From Ursus arctos (taxonomy: Eukaryota; Chordata; Mammalia; Carnivora; Ursidae), in contig NW_026623100.1 in NCBI RefSeq assembly GCF_023065955.2, forward strand, positions 63,988,727 through 64,052,726: DNA of 64,000 bases, read 5' to 3'. A model generated the notes under the pieces. That model was not told the origin of the DNA. It ran no database searches and was given only the letters and a program-made list of their open reading frames with translations. Positions 11,191-22,479 of this stretch are shown here, piece after piece. Within the stretch, counting starts at the first letter, position 1; the number at the start of each line of letters is the position of its first letter. The position numbers were made by a program, and so were the translations under genes.

Positions 11191-12389
11191 TTTTTTACAT
11201 AAGTTTGGCTCTAGTAACTAAATGAAAATCTTATTAAAATACAAGACCACACTGAAATAATTTTCCAATATGAACCAGCAGAATTTATACTTGGACTACA
11301 TGACTGGCCACAGGGAAAAAAATGTAATTCATCACATAAAGAAGAGAAGTAGTAAGAATCATATTATTATTGCAATAAGTGCTCACAGAAAACTAAGATA
11401 ACCATCGCATGCCCCTGGCAACACAAACAGTACCATCGGGTTGTCAGGCTCTCTCCAAGAGGCCTCAGGGGTGTAGTTTATGGTCTTTGTGAGCCTTCTG
11501 AGCTCAGAAACACTTCTGTTTGCACACCGACCGCAGAGCCACTGCCCAAGGGTAAGTGACATACAACCAGAAGGCTAACTCATTAGTTCACTATAGGAAA
11601 TTGATTAGGTACTAAAATATTCTAAGTTCAAATGGTTAGTGCATTCTTTCCCACGATATCAGTCTATTACTTTGTAATTATAAATCACAGTCACAGGGAA
11701 TGGAATATGCCAAGCCCCTAAGATCAGTGTGTTCATTCTCTTTCTATGCGGAAGATCTGTGTGAGCTGTTAGGTGAGCAAAGGCTCAGAAGAAGGGAAGT
11801 TAGAGGAACTGCATTTTAATAAAGCCTGATACACCAGTCTCACTCTTGGGATAACCTTGTAAGTGGGACCAATGAGGATACCAAGAGTACTTACATCTGA
11901 ACTACATCCTCTTGCATCCACCTCCACTTTCAGATTATTCAAAATTACTGGTTAACCCATCCTTTATTCTGGGTAATGCTGGAATAGTTACTGCCAAACT
12001 TTAACTCTACAACATTCTTTCTTCCTATTCTTTCCCTTGCTTTGGTTTGATACACTCCTTCTTCAGACACACGAACACATTCAAACAGGCCTAGTCTTGC
12101 TCACCTGGGATCCATTTCATCTCCCAAAGAGAATATCACATGTTAATATCTTTATCCATTTATGTGCTGGCTGCAACTTTCACAGGGTAATCTGATTCCC
12201 TTTTTTCCTAGGTTTTAGCGAAGCAAGAGTAGTTCCTTCACTGAATGGGCAATCAAGTATTTGAGAAGAAAAGAACTAAAAGGTATAACCACAGAAAGGA
12301 AACAAAAAATATTTTATATATGAAATAGTTCTATGTCATTAAGTTATAAAGTTATACGCTTATATAACTCCGTAACATCAATTTTAAAT
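11191..12389. other. unassigned sequence, 1.2 kb
   Basis: No repeat or coding signal recognised. No open frame of note. Confidence 0.5.
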
Positions 12390-12720
12390 AGTGTTAAATG
12401 ACTTCAGCAAAGTTGCAGGGTAAAAATCCATTTCAAACTACTACAAGCCTATGTACCATGGGCCACAGCTAGAAAACACAGTGGAAGAGACCCCGCTTAC
12501 AATGCTGACAAAAAAATTCAATAAGTGGATATTAATTTAAATCAGAAAATTAGAGGCTTATTCAAAGATGACATTAAAGTCTGATGGCAGAAAGATGGAT
12601 AAATGGAGAAATATAATTTGCTCCATGCTGGGGAAACTAAATATAGTAAAGATGACAACATTCCCTAAATTATTATGTAGATTAAATAAAATACTGATTT
12701 TACAGAACTTGATGTTGGCT
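12390..12720 (+). mobile_element. L1 ORF2 fragment, degenerate
   Basis: Recognisable DNA of L1 ORF2: 'cttcagcaaagttgcagggt', 'aaatagtaaagatgacaac' and 'attccctaaattattatgta'. Frames are broken. Neither end of the element is present. Confidence 0.7.
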
Positions 12721-12803
12721 TCCTTTGAGAAACACAAATGATATACTTCCACATTTGAACACTGATCGGTGGATTCTGTCCAAAAGAAACCGTGAAAGAG
12801 CAA

Positions 12804-12850
12804 TCACCACCACCACTACTACCACCACCACCATCATCATCATCACCATC
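12804..12850 (+). repeat. (CAC/CAT)n trinucleotide repeat
   Basis: An imperfect run of CCA, CTA and CAT units. It makes both strands open, giving a poly-threonine run in one frame (12725-12919) and poly-valine in the opposite strand (12700-12954). These frames are artefacts of the repeat. Confidence 0.92.
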
Positions 12851-13023
12851 AAAATAATCCTGACAACACTCTCAAAAGGTTCCTCTGAGAAGTGTGAAGG
12901 CAATGAAGAAAAACAGTAATTTCTAGTTGTCTTCAATTCTGTGCCATCAAACAATCAGCATGAAATAGAATCAATGCTGAGAATTTCAGAGCAACATTTC
13001 TAAACATGTGGGGCATTTCTAAA

Positions 13024-13185
13024 CTGGGTGGCTCAGTAGGTTAAATGTCCAACTCTTGATTGGTCATGATCTCAGGGTCATGAGATCTAGCCCCGTGTTG
13101 GGCTCTGCACTGGGTGTGGAGCCTGCTTAAGATTCTCTCTCCCCCTCTGCCCCTCCCACCCCCTCTCTAGAAAAAAACCAAAAAA
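13024..13185 (+). mobile_element. SINEC, first bases missing
   Basis: Starts inside box A at 'ctgggtggctcagtaggtta' and continues to 'gcctgcttaagattctctct'. Flanked by catttctaa at 13014-13022 and 13186-13194. Confidence 0.9.
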
Positions 13186-13194
13186 CATTTCTAA

Positions 13195-14481
13195 GCGTGT
13201 GTGTGCAGCAATTAGGGTGCTCGAGTCAAATGGTAACTCACCCCTACCCCTTGTAATTTCCTGCTCTGATTGTGTGATAAGCAGCATTTATCCTGGTACA
13301 AGGAAATACGAAATTACTCAAACCTTTAAAAAAAAAAAAAGTACTTGAAAGGTAGAAAAAATACCCAAAAGACAATGAAGTTATGATACCGGTTTCATAC
13401 TATCAAATTTTAAATTGTTACAAAAGAAAAATTACTTTTTAAAAAAGATACAATATTGGTTGAAATAAAATAAACTCAAAATAGAATTCATAAATAAATA
13501 CAAAGTGTTAGTACAAGATAATCCAGAAGCAATCTTACTGCAGAAGAAAAAGTGCGAGTGAGAAACTGAAGAGTGAACAGCGATGCAGAGAAGTAAGTTC
13601 GAGCTTAAGCTCGTACCGTATGTGTGCGGCTAAAGAGTGAAGATATATGTACAAAAAAAAACAGGACGGCATATTTATCCCAACTACGGAAGAGCCAAAA
13701 AAAAGTAGAATATCATCATAGATATTTTCAAATATAAAAACATCTATCCCCCCAAATACATCAAACAGTAAATATCTACCAATATAATATAATACAAAAT
13801 ATCTAAAGGACAGAGAGAGCAGAGAGAATAGGTAAATGTAATATAATGCTCCTGTCCATGGAACATAAATAAAAAGAGTCAATAACCAGATTTTACTTGG
13901 AAAAGTGCTCCAAGAATATGAACCCTGGAAAAAAGCGCAACTTGACAAGGCAATAAAAAAATCATCTTAAGGCATTATTATCATATAACTATTAACTTAG
14001 CAAAAATAAGTAAAAATGACAGACATCCAATTAGGCCAGGGCTGGAGTACACAAAAACTCTGCCTCCTATTCCCAAACCCCCAGCCATCTCCCCAGCTAG
14101 TCCCAGATCTTCTGGTTATTTTTGTGGGTATGCCTGGTTACATATGGTGAACAACATACCTTCTAGTTGTTATATATAGTAAATATATCTGATTTTTATC
14201 TTCCTGACCCTAGGTGCTTTGCTGCCAGGCATCACAGAGCTTATACAACTCTGGCCCCACCTTCCTCTTGCCCATGCTCTTAGGGACTGAAATAAAATAT
14301 CCATTATTGTCATTAGTCTCTCTTTCTGCCAGCTTGAATGCCTTGAAGTTACCTGGTACTGCTACCTTCCTGGATTACCATCCTACCCAATGGATCGGTT
14401 TAGTTTCCAAGGCCAGGACCAGACCCATCCCACAGAAAACCAAATCGTAATTAATCATGGAGATAATTTTCACACTGTTGG
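13195..14481. other. unassigned AT-rich sequence
   Basis: Holds a 137-codon minus-strand frame (13535-13948). It is very hydrophobic (F, L, Y, I rich), has no domain I recognise and lies in AT-rich DNA. Such composition arises readily from A-rich sequence read in reverse. Treated as chance. Confidence 0.5.
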
Positions 14482-14821
14482 AAATATAGTTGAACAATGC
14501 AGCAGCTGGGTGCCAAACCCTCACATGGCTAAAAACTTATGTATAACTTTTGATTCCCCTCAAATTTAACTACTGATAACCTACTGTTGACCAGAAGTTT
14601 ACTAATAATATGAATAGTCAATTAACACAAATTGTGTATGTTATATGAATTATATGCTGATTTCTTACAATGTAATAAGCTGGAGAAAAGATAATGTTAC
14701 TAAGAAGATCATAAGGAAGAGAAAATACATTTAAAGCACTGTCCTGTATTTATCAGAAAAAAAAAATCTGCGTGTCAGTGGACCTGCATAGTTCAAATCC
14801 ATGTTGTTCAAGGGTCAACTA
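14482..14821 (-). mobile_element. Tigger-type (TcMar) DNA transposon relic
   Basis: The right end 'gttgttcaagggtcaactat' and 'ggacctgcatagttcaaatc' are the reverse complement of the Tigger-type terminus. The middle has 'acctactgttgaccagaagt' and 'aaggaagagaaaatacattt'. The left edge 'tagttgaacaatgcagcag' is the eroded partner end. Non-autonomous, about 340 bp. Confidence 0.75.
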
Positions 14822-15009
14822 TACTATAAATTGGTATAATCTTTCTTGAATGCAACCTGGAAATATGTAACAAACTGTGCTTATCCTTCCTTTAACCCAA
14901 TAACTTTACTTTGGGGAATTATTCCAAGGAAATAATTCAAAAGAAAATAACAAATTTAGTATAAGATGTTCAAGGCAGCACTGCTAGAAATAAGAAGAGA
15001 GAGAAAGGG

Positions 15010-15192
15010 ACGCCTGGGTGGCTCAGTCAGTTAAGCGTCTGCCTTTGGCATAGGTCATGATCCCAAGATCCTGGGACTCAGTCCCACATTGGGCTCCCTG
15101 CTCAGCGGGGAGCCTGCTTCTCCCTCTGCCACTCTCCCTGGTTGTGCCCTCTCTCTGCCAAATAAATAAATAAATAAAATTTTTTAAAAAAG
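15010..15192 (+). mobile_element. SINEC (general carnivore type)
   Basis: 'gacgcctgggtggctcagtc' start, 'ctgctcagcggggagcctgc' middle, AAATAAATAAATAAATAAAA tail. The flanks aagaagagagagaaag (14993 on) and aagaagaagagaaag (15197 on) look like a duplication in purine-rich DNA. Confidence 0.92.
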
Positions 15193-15295
15193 AAAAAGAA
15201 GAAGAAGAGAAAGCCAAGGAAGGAATGAAAGAAGGAAGGCTGAGTAAGACGGAGGGAGGGAGGAAGGGGAAGATGGGAAGAAGGAAAGAGAATTT
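15193..15295 (+). repeat. purine-rich GA tract
   Basis: About 100 bases almost purely A and G (AAGAAG, GGAAGG and GGGA units) directly after the SINE tail. Confidence 0.85.
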
Positions 15296-15450
15296 AAGTA
15301 TCTAATGGTATAAGAACTGCTGGTAAAACTATGAAATAGTAACATAACAGAATGTTCTAGAACTATTTTAAAATGGCAACTATGTAAACCATATATACAT
15401 GGAAACAGTTGGAGGAATGGTTCAGTAATATCAGAAGTGAAAGGATTTGG

Positions 15451-15884
15451 AAACTAGTTGCCTGAACCCCCATACTCACCCCAAAGCCTAGACTACCTAG
15501 TATTCTTCTTATACCCTCCCCCAACCCCACCAAGGAGGAAAAGTTTTTCTTTTCTCCATCACAGTTTAATTTTTTTTTTAGATCAACGATACCTAAAAAT
15601 TGTAACTTTCCTGCTTCTAAACGAGTGTCTTAACTTACGTCAATTGGGTTTCCAAGCTTTGTGTAGTTCAATTTTTAAAACAATGGCATTTTTGACAGAT
15701 GTCAGACATTCAACCTCAGCTTTGCCTAAATACTTTCCTGTTAGGCCCCATTTACTCTGCTCCCCAAGCTGTGAGGACTACTACTAGGTTCAAACCCACC
15801 TAGGCCCTGAATCAATGGGAGACTGGCCTGGCATATTCGGAGGCCCTTTACTACTCAGTGAACAATGTACAGCAAGGCAATGAG
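15451..15884. other. unassigned sequence
   Basis: A 109-codon plus-strand frame (15458-15787) is open through a C- and T-rich stretch, but shows no domain and no conserved composition. No repeat recognised. Confidence 0.45.
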
Positions 15885-16075
15885 TGCAGGGAGTAAGAAC
15901 ACAGATCTGGGTTTGAATCCAGACTCCACTATATGATACCTGACTCTAACAAGTTATTTAAGTTTCTTGATTTCACAGATTTCTTATCTATAAAAAGAGG
16001 ACGCTAGTATCTACTTCTTTGGACTACCGGGAGCAAAATGCCTAGCACACAGTAAGTGGTCAGTAAGTGATATTC
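15885..16075 (+). mobile_element. MIR SINE relic
   Basis: 'ggtttgaatccagactccac', a late core, and 'aatgcctagcacacagtaag' at the 3' side give the full MIR order. Confidence 0.85.
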
Positions 16076-16559
16076 TTTCTTAATTACTCCTCTTATTATT
16101 TGCATCCAGTATTCAATACGGAGTTAGCCTCTGATATCCACATGGACATCAGACTACACTTAATCTGTGCAACCTTTCACATATGTGCCAAGGGCATGAC
16201 TGGTTCTCATGCTAGTTACCTCCTGAAACTAAAACCTAGCTCTGAACCTCAGGTCATTGGACAGGGGTGCTGAATTCCTCATTTGGAGAACCTGACCCTA
16301 TTTCCAACATCTCTTGCATTTTCTCAGAAACTCTTTTCTGACATTGCAACCCCTTGGAATGGACTTCAAAGAAATCAACACTGTGCTTCTAATAGTCTCT
16401 CCTTGGAAAAGAGATCTCTCTCTGGAGGGGTACAGTTTTTGTGTTAACTAAGCTGGTCCCCACTTTGCACAAGTTTTGACAAAGGCCAAAGCTTTTGTCA
16501 CATTTCACAAGGCATTCACTTTTGGACTCAATCATATTGAGTTAAAATCTGCAAATCCA
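16076..16559. other. unassigned sequence
   Basis: No element recognised before the probable CR1/L3 relic that follows. Confidence 0.45.
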
Positions 16560-16965
16560 TCATTTTGACTAAATAGCTCCAGTTCTCCCCTCTGAAACTA
16601 CAGAGAAAAACCCTCTGTTCTTTATGAAGCCCTTCAAAATACCTAAAAACAGAACACCTTCCTTCAGCTGTCTCTTTTCTTACATGAATAGCCCTAATTC
16701 TTCAAACATACTTGGTAGAAATTCAGATCTCTCACTATCCTGTTGACCTTCCACTGTTAGTCAATTTTCCTCACCTATATACCCCCTAGAATGCAGCACC
16801 CAGAATTACGCTACTTAGCACCCCAGAGACAGCTTTTGGAACTACCACCTCCTTTGTTCTGGAAACTGCACTTCCATTAATGAAGTCTTGTATTACGTAA
16901 GGTTTTTGACAGCTGACTCCCAAGTTCTTTACATATGAATCCTAAATGCCCTAAATCTTTTTCAC
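16560..16965 (-). mobile_element. probable CR1/L3 LINE relic
   Basis: 'gaatgcagcacccagaatta', 'ttccattaatgaagtcttgt' and 'ttttgacagctgactcccaa' follow the order of a CR1/L3 3' region read in reverse. Very old, so the family call is tentative. Confidence 0.5.
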
Positions 16966-17102
16966 ATGAACAGTTCTAAATATATCTCCCTTATATCCTA
17001 CATCTATTTATATAGCTGGTATGTTTTTTCAAGTTGATTTTAAGAATGTGAAATGGAACATAATGATCACTGTACTATGAATCAGAACACCTAACTTGTT
17101 TC

Positions 17103-17335
17103 CATTCATTCAGTCAACAAATATTTATTAGGAACCCACTCTGTATCAGGCCCTGTGTTAGGTACTTGGGCTATACTGATAAACACGTAGCTAGGAAGAC
17201 AGGTAAATAAACCAACAATTACAATGAAGGGGATAAAGGCTTTGTTGGGAGGACGTAAAGGGTATTACAGGAGCATGGAGGAAATGCATCTGATCCAAAC
17301 CTGGTCTGGAAAGACCTCCTAGAGGCATGTCCTCA
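17103..17335 (-). mobile_element. L2 LINE 3' end
   Basis: 'attcagtcaacaaatattta', 'tctgtatcaggccctgtgtt' and 'aggtaaataaaccaacaatt' follow the reverse L2 3' end. Confidence 0.85.
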
Positions 17336-17399
17336 CTTTGCCACTCATAATAAATGACTTAACAAAGCGTCAGTTTCCTCACCTACAAAATGAAAAGAC

Positions 17400-18240
17400 T
17401 ACTCTGGAGTAAACTTGGCAGTGCCCATCAAAATTACAAATGCATTTACCCTTTGACCTGGCAATTCTACTTCCGGGAATTTGTCCTACAAATATACCAG
17501 CAAACACAGAAAATAATGCATATACAAGGTTATTCAACCACAGCACTGTTTGTAACAGCCAGAGTCTGCAAACAACCCAGCGTCTATAGAGGATGATTAA
17601 ACAAGCTATGGTATAATCACAAAATAGACAAGTAGGCACTGGAGGAAAAAAAATAGAAAAGAAAGAGGGAGCTACATAGTGGCATGAAAAGACTGTCAAG
17701 ATACTTTTGTTAAGTAAAAAAGAAAAAAAAATCAGAGTAGTGAATACAGTATATGTATAAGAGGATATATATATATAATATATAATATTATATATGTATA
17801 TAATATATAATAACTATATAATACATAAGAACATAATGATATATATGTTTATGTCTATATTATATAATAATATAGAATCCGTATATTATACAATAATATA
17901 AGCATATAGTATTTATATTATATATTTTTATTTATATAATATAAACACACATAAGAACATAACATACACACATTTGCATATAATTATATAATCATATAAA
18001 CACATATATAATGCATAAAAACATAATATATGCACATTTGCGTAAAGAAATTCTGGAAGGACGGATATATAAGAAAATACTAAAAGTAATTACCTAGAGG
18101 TGACCAGAAGGGAAATGAAGTACATGGAAATGGAATGGGAATGAGTTTTTTCCAACGTATGCCTGTTTACATATTTCAATTTTTGAATCATGTAAATGTA
18201 TTAACTACTTATTCACATTAATTTTAAGGTTGGACTAGAT
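17400..18240 (+). mobile_element. L1M LINE 3' end with inserted AT repeat
   Basis: ORF2-end DNA is clear: 'ttgacctggcaattctactt', 'tattcaaccacagcactgtt' and 'ctatggtataatcacaaaat'. The 3' UTR resumes at 'attctggaaggacggatata' and ends near 'catgtaaatgtattaactac'. The 3' UTR is expanded by an AT-rich repeat at 17752-18040. Two frames here (68 and 106 codons) are LINE relics. Confidence 0.8.
17752..18040 (+). repeat. AT-rich (TATA)-type low-complexity repeat
   Basis: Roughly 290 bases dominated by TATATA, AATATA and ATATAC units, including several self-complementary stretches. It sits inside the L1M 3' UTR, where a short TA stretch probably expanded. Confidence 0.9.
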
Positions 18241-18483
18241 GATTTCTGAAGCTCTTCTACTCTCACTAGTCTATAATTAATGACTTAACCTACATTTAAC
18301 TTGTAATAATATAGACAAATATTCATTGTTTTCTTTGCTTATTTGTAAGGATGTTTACATTTGTAATTTTTAAAAACTGAATACTCAGGTCAGACTAACA
18401 TGCATATCTTAAACCCTCTATTCTGTGGCCAGCACAATCTTCTCTATCTATATTTAAGTGTTTCAAATGCCTCTAAATTTATT

Positions 18484-18545
18484 GAAATTCAATAAAGATT
18501 TATTGAGCACCTACTCTGAGCCAGGCACAGCCATGGACAAGAACC
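18484..18545 (-). mobile_element. L2 LINE 3' end fragment
   Basis: 'tttattgagcacctactctg' with 'agccaggcacagccatgg' is the reverse L2 end. Only about 60 bp remain. Confidence 0.7.
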
Positions 18546-18999
18546 AAAAGGTCTCTGAATCAATAAAGCATTCATTGCATTTATTCATTGCATAGAATGA
18601 TTATGCAATGAATCATAAATCATCCTTATACAGATGTTCATACTAAATTTAAATAAAACTTTATCATTTCTTTCTCAACATACAGATATTTGTGTTGTTT
18701 TAATCTTTTTATAGAAAATTTTCTCAAATCTAATTTAAAACTTTTAAATTAAATTTGAGGAGGGGCCAGACGATTGTTCTGATAATCCAACCTGGGCCTA
18801 TCCTGAACAGGCTAGAAAATGCTATTGGCTATAACAATGTGTCCCTCAACATGGCTCAGGAGAGATAAGAATTTGGTTATTAATTCACAAATTAGCCCCC
18901 CCACCCCCTGACTTCCTATATATTCATACTACCCATCTCTCACAACAGTACTAGTGTTTGATTCTTATACTGGGTTCAAATATTTCACAAGATAGCACG
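18546..18999. other. unassigned sequence
   Basis: Contains 'gcattcattgcatttattca' followed by a near mirror 'gcaatgaatcataaatc'. Otherwise nothing recognised. Confidence 0.45.
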
Positions 19000-19160
19000 T
19001 ACTTTTGTCTTAATTTTCATAATAATTGATGTCTTATCTGTTTCTCCACTAACTATAAGCACTTTGAGAGCTCAGCCCCAGTCTTATTCAATGCCTAAAA
19101 TACATACTAGATGGTCAATACACATTTGCTGGAGGGATAAAATAATGAATAAGTGAACAA
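19000..19160 (+). mobile_element. L2 LINE 3' end
   Basis: 'aagcactttgagagctcag' and 'atggtcaatacacatttgct' match the L2 end in plus orientation. Confidence 0.65.
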
Positions 19161-19369
19161 AGAAATGATTAAATCACCACGAAACTAAAGGATAAATTAA
19201 AAACTGAAAAGGAACCAAGAAACCAAAAAGAAATTAACATTCTATATTTATTCCCATTGCAAGTACACATGGTAGCCAGCTCCAGGCATCAAAAGCAGGG
19301 TATGGCCACGCAGAGAACAGAGGGGGCAGAGTACCAACACTATGCTGATGACATGCTGTTTTCAAAAGA

Positions 19370-19785
19370 GAGGCAAATGTCTCAACCAAGAGGGCAGTGA
19401 GTGGTGTGGTGCAGTAAAGAAAACTGAGTTTGAAATAAAAAGACATGGGTTCAGGGACACCTGGGTGGCTAAACTGGTTAAGTGTCCCACTCTTGATTTC
19501 AGCTCAGGTCATGATCTCAGGGGTTGTGAGATCAAGCCCTGCAAAGGGTTCTGCACAGAGTCTGCTTGAGATTCTCTCTTCCTCTCCCTCCGCCCCTCCC
19601 TCTGCTCGCACTCTCTCCCTCTCTCAATAAATAAATAAGTAAAATCTTACCAAAAAAAAAAAAAAAAAGACATGGGTTCAGGCCCCACCTTTACTTACAA
19701 GCTATGAAACCCTGAGCAAGCTGTTCAATATTTCTGACACAGTTTCCTCCTCTAAAAATGGGAAAAACAAACAAAAATACATGTG
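19370..19785 (+). mobile_element. MIR SINE relic, split by a SINEC
   Basis: The MIR left part (19370-19454) ends at 'gacatgggttcag' and the right part (from 19682) runs 'gccccacctttacttacaag', 'tttcctcctctaaaaatggg'. The SINEC insertion duplicated 18 bp of MIR at the junction. Confidence 0.85.
19455..19663 (+). mobile_element. SINEC (general carnivore type)
   Basis: 'ggacacctgggtggctaaac' start, pyrimidine-rich body, AATAAATAAATAAG and a long A tail. Perfect 18-bp duplication (aaaaagacatgggttcag) at 19437-19454 and 19664-19681. Confidence 0.96.
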
Positions 19786-19789
19786 TGTG

Positions 19790-19832
<43 letters not shown>
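19782..19832 (+). repeat. palindromic (TG)n-TA-(CA)n repeat
   Basis: A TG run (19782-19790) meets a CA run through a TATA centre. Bases 19782-19803 form a perfect 22-bp palindrome, and the CA run continues to about 19830. Confidence 0.93.
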
Positions 19833-19834
<2 letters not shown>

Positions 19835-20134
19835 TGTCTACCACAGACTCCTGTCTACCACATGGAATTGTTGGGATGACCACATAAAACATTCTTCATG
19901 AGAGTCTTAGGATGGTATACAAATTTAAAGGATAAGACTGATTATTCTTCAAATCTGAATCAAAAATTTGTTAATGATTAAAACTCAGTAAGATTAAATA
20001 CAATAAGGAAAAATTACATCTTAACAAAAGTGTCAGTTCCTCAAAAGCTACCTTTTGATACTTTGATGGTAACCATAAAGAATGACCTGAAGATAATACC
20101 AGCAAAAAGGCAGTGATCCTATGTAGCCTACCCC

Positions 20135-20255
20135 AGGCCCACGTGCCAGAGACTATGCCAGATGTTGAGAATATGAACACAAAGACATGATCCTATGATC
20201 CTAACTCCTGTAAGGACTCACAGTCTAGTGAGGGTGGCAGAAATAAGTACAAGTG
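20135..20255 (-). mobile_element. L2 LINE fragment
   Basis: 'cagagactatgccagatgtt', 'aggactcacagtctagtgag' and 'cagaaataagtacaagtg' follow the reverse L2 order. Confidence 0.7.
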
Positions 20256-20262
20256 ATAAGGT

Positions 20263-20286
20263 GTGTGTGTGTGTGTGTGTGTGTAT
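20263..20286 (+). repeat. (GT)n microsatellite
   Basis: About 12 GT units with one A interruption near the end. Confidence 0.9.
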
Positions 20287-20403
20287 GTAAAAGAAAAGGT
20301 AAGGGAAAGAGGAAGGGAGTGGGTAGGGGGAGACTGGATATCATTTGTTAGGTACAAAATACTATATGGGAGAATTAAAAACCCATTCTATCCTATTCTT
20401 TAA

Positions 20404-20462
20404 CCAGGACCCTGTTTCAAACCATCCTGGGGGTATTTTGACAATTCCTGGGCCCTACCCCA
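20404..20462 (+). mobile_element. hAT MER5/MER20-like fragment
   Basis: 'tttgacaattcctgggccct' with 'accccatag' resembles the core of MER5/MER20 elements. Too short for a firm call. Confidence 0.4.
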
Positions 20463-20464
20463 TA

Positions 20465-21330
20465 GTATTATTTATCCATTTACTATGTCTGTATTTTTCT
20501 TCAGTAATATATTATAGATTCCAGTGTAGAGATCTTCCACATCTTTTATTAAATGTATTCCTAAATATTTTATGTTTTTTGATGCTATTTCGAATGGTAC
20601 TGTTTTTAATTATTTTCCAGGTTTTCTGTTAGTATATACAAATATAATAAATTATTCCTAATACTCACCTTGTATCCTGTGCCTATACTACATTTCCTCT
20701 TTGTTCTTATAGACTTTTTGTAGATTTCATTTGATTTTCTACATATACAATTATAATGTCTGCAAAGACATTTTTACTTCTTCCTTGCCAATCATTATGT
20801 CTTTTATTTATTTTTCTTGCCCTATTGCACTCGTTAGCACATACAATACAACCCTGAATACAAGTGGTAAGAGCAGACATCTTTGCCTTTGTCCTGATAT
20901 TAGGGAAAAACATGGTCAACATTTCATTAGTAAATATGATGATCTTATGGGTTTACTGTAGATTCCCTTAATCGGACTGAAGACATTGACTTCTATTCAT
21001 AGTTTGCTTAGAGTTTTTCTTTTCTTATACTATGAATGCGTATTGAATTTTGTCAAATGTTTTTCCTGTTTCTTCTAAGGTGGATCATATGATTTTTATT
21101 CTTTATTTTACTAATGTAGTTAATCATATTGACTTTTGAAAATTAAACCAACTTTGCATTCCAGAGTAAAACTCCACTTGATGTATTATTATTACCTTTT
21201 TAAATATAATATTCAATTTTATTTGCTAATATTTTATTAAAGTTTTCTACATCTATGTTCACACTTGAGGGATAATGGTTTATAAAATTTTCTATTCTTG
21301 CCGTATCCTAGATTGGTTATTTTGAGGTCA
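20465..21330 (-). mobile_element. L1 ORF2 relic
   Basis: The reverse strand matches L1 reverse-transcriptase-region DNA. Signs on the plus strand are 'tattcctaaatattttatg', 'agagcagacatctttgcctt', 'aggtggatcatatgattttt' and 'ttgcattccagagtaaaact'. Many stops. Neither end is present. Confidence 0.85.
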
Positions 21331-21779
21331 GAATGACTAATATCAAACCTGTCTATTGAACTACCCTGATGGGCTAAATTTGCAGCTGATTTTAGAAATG
21401 TGTAGACTGAAAATGCCAAATCCAGATAATGGTTGCTAAATTTTTTGAATAAAACAATTAGAGAAGTTATTATATAAGCAATCATATGCAAAGTATTGAT
21501 TGACAAAATATTATTTTCCCAAGTTAGCATGAGAAAACTAAGCCATATTTCACTTTAACTCCATATTCCAGGGTGCTAGTCATTTACCTTTCAGAGACAA
21601 GGAGGTCATTTTTGGATGGTGCTAAAACATCAAACATTTATATTTTTCTTTTATATCCTTATACTTCCCTGATTCTGAGAAAGAATACTACCCCAAGTTT
21701 ATTATTATTTTCAGTTTGGTTACAATTACCCCACCTTCCCTTGATACTCAGTCACAGACTCAATGAAGTCTAAAGCTGA
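21331..21779. other. unassigned AT-rich sequence
   Basis: No element recognised. A 97-codon minus frame (21237-21530) overlaps the end of the L1 relic and is not gene-like. Confidence 0.45.
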
Positions 21780-21930
21780 AAGGAGCTTCGGAGATCACTA
21801 ATTTTAACACCTTCAAATTTCAAAAGATGGATAAATAGGCCCCAAAGGGAGAAATGACTTTTCCTACATCATCCAGCCCATACACAAGTAGAGATGGAAC
21901 CTAGATCTCTACTCCTTCCCATCCTTACAA
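21780..21930 (-). mobile_element. MIR-like relic
   Basis: 'ggagcttcggagatcactaa', 'gggagaaatgacttttccta' and 'gtagagatggaacctagatc' fit a degraded MIR-family element in reverse. Confidence 0.5.
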
Positions 21931-22289
21931 ACATCCAAACACTCTTTTCTGGCTGCCCCACACACCCCTACCAGGGTAGTCACCCTGACCTTCCTATGCA
22001 ATGGAAAACTGTGAAACCCTGAGCGAGTAGCACATAAGCGTCACGTAACCATTTGGATAAAAGACCCCGTATTAAAGGAGCTAGTATTTTGTTTTCCTTT
22101 TTAATCAGAGCAAGGTCCTGATTGGCATAAGGCTCCATTTTAATTGTTTTAGGGTTGGAAAACAAGAGGTTCTGACGGATGTTAAAGGTAATGGGAAAAT
22201 AAACTGACTTTATATAAAATCTCAAATTGGAAAATTAAATTTATAATAGTAGAAAAGAGGAAATATATTATTAAGGCTCAAGAATGAGG

Positions 22290-22422
22290 GGTGCCTGGGT
22301 GGTTCAGTCAGTTAAGCGTCCGACTCTTGATTTCAGCTCAGGTCTTGATATCAGGGTCAAGAGTTTGAGGCCCACACTGGGCTCCACACTGGGCATGAAG
22401 CCTACTTTAAAAAAAAAAAAAA
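22290..22422 (+). mobile_element. SINEC, shortened body
   Basis: 'ggtgcctgggtggttcagtc' start. The body stops at 'gcatgaagcctacttt' and goes straight into the A tail, so the usual pyrimidine block is missing. Perfect 17-bp duplication (aaggctcaagaatgagg) at 22273-22289 and 22423-22439. Confidence 0.95.
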
Positions 22423-22479
22423 AAGGCTCAAGAATGAGGAAAATAATATTATCATTATGGTTGATGAAAAAACAATGAT

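Larger units (their letters stand above)
14875..15450 (+). mobile_element. L1M ORF2 relic, split by a SINE and purine repeat
   Basis: Left part has 'cccaataactttactttggg' and 'ttattccaaggaaataattc', the old L1 ORF2 end. The right part (15296-15450) continues with 'gaactattttaaaatggcaa'. Between them lie a SINE and purine-rich DNA. Confidence 0.65.

Noticed and set aside
13535..13948. 137-codon minus-strand frame resembling a membrane protein
   Set aside because: Its hydrophobic character (F, L, Y, I) follows from reading A-rich DNA in reverse. It has no recognisable domain, no start context and no exon support.
15458..15787. 109-codon plus-strand frame
   Set aside because: Composition reflects a C/T-rich stretch, with no motif and no conserved start or splice site.
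19782..19832. Possible CRISPR-like or regular spaced array
   Set aside because: Simple dinucleotide repeat with no spacers; the sequence is mammalian.
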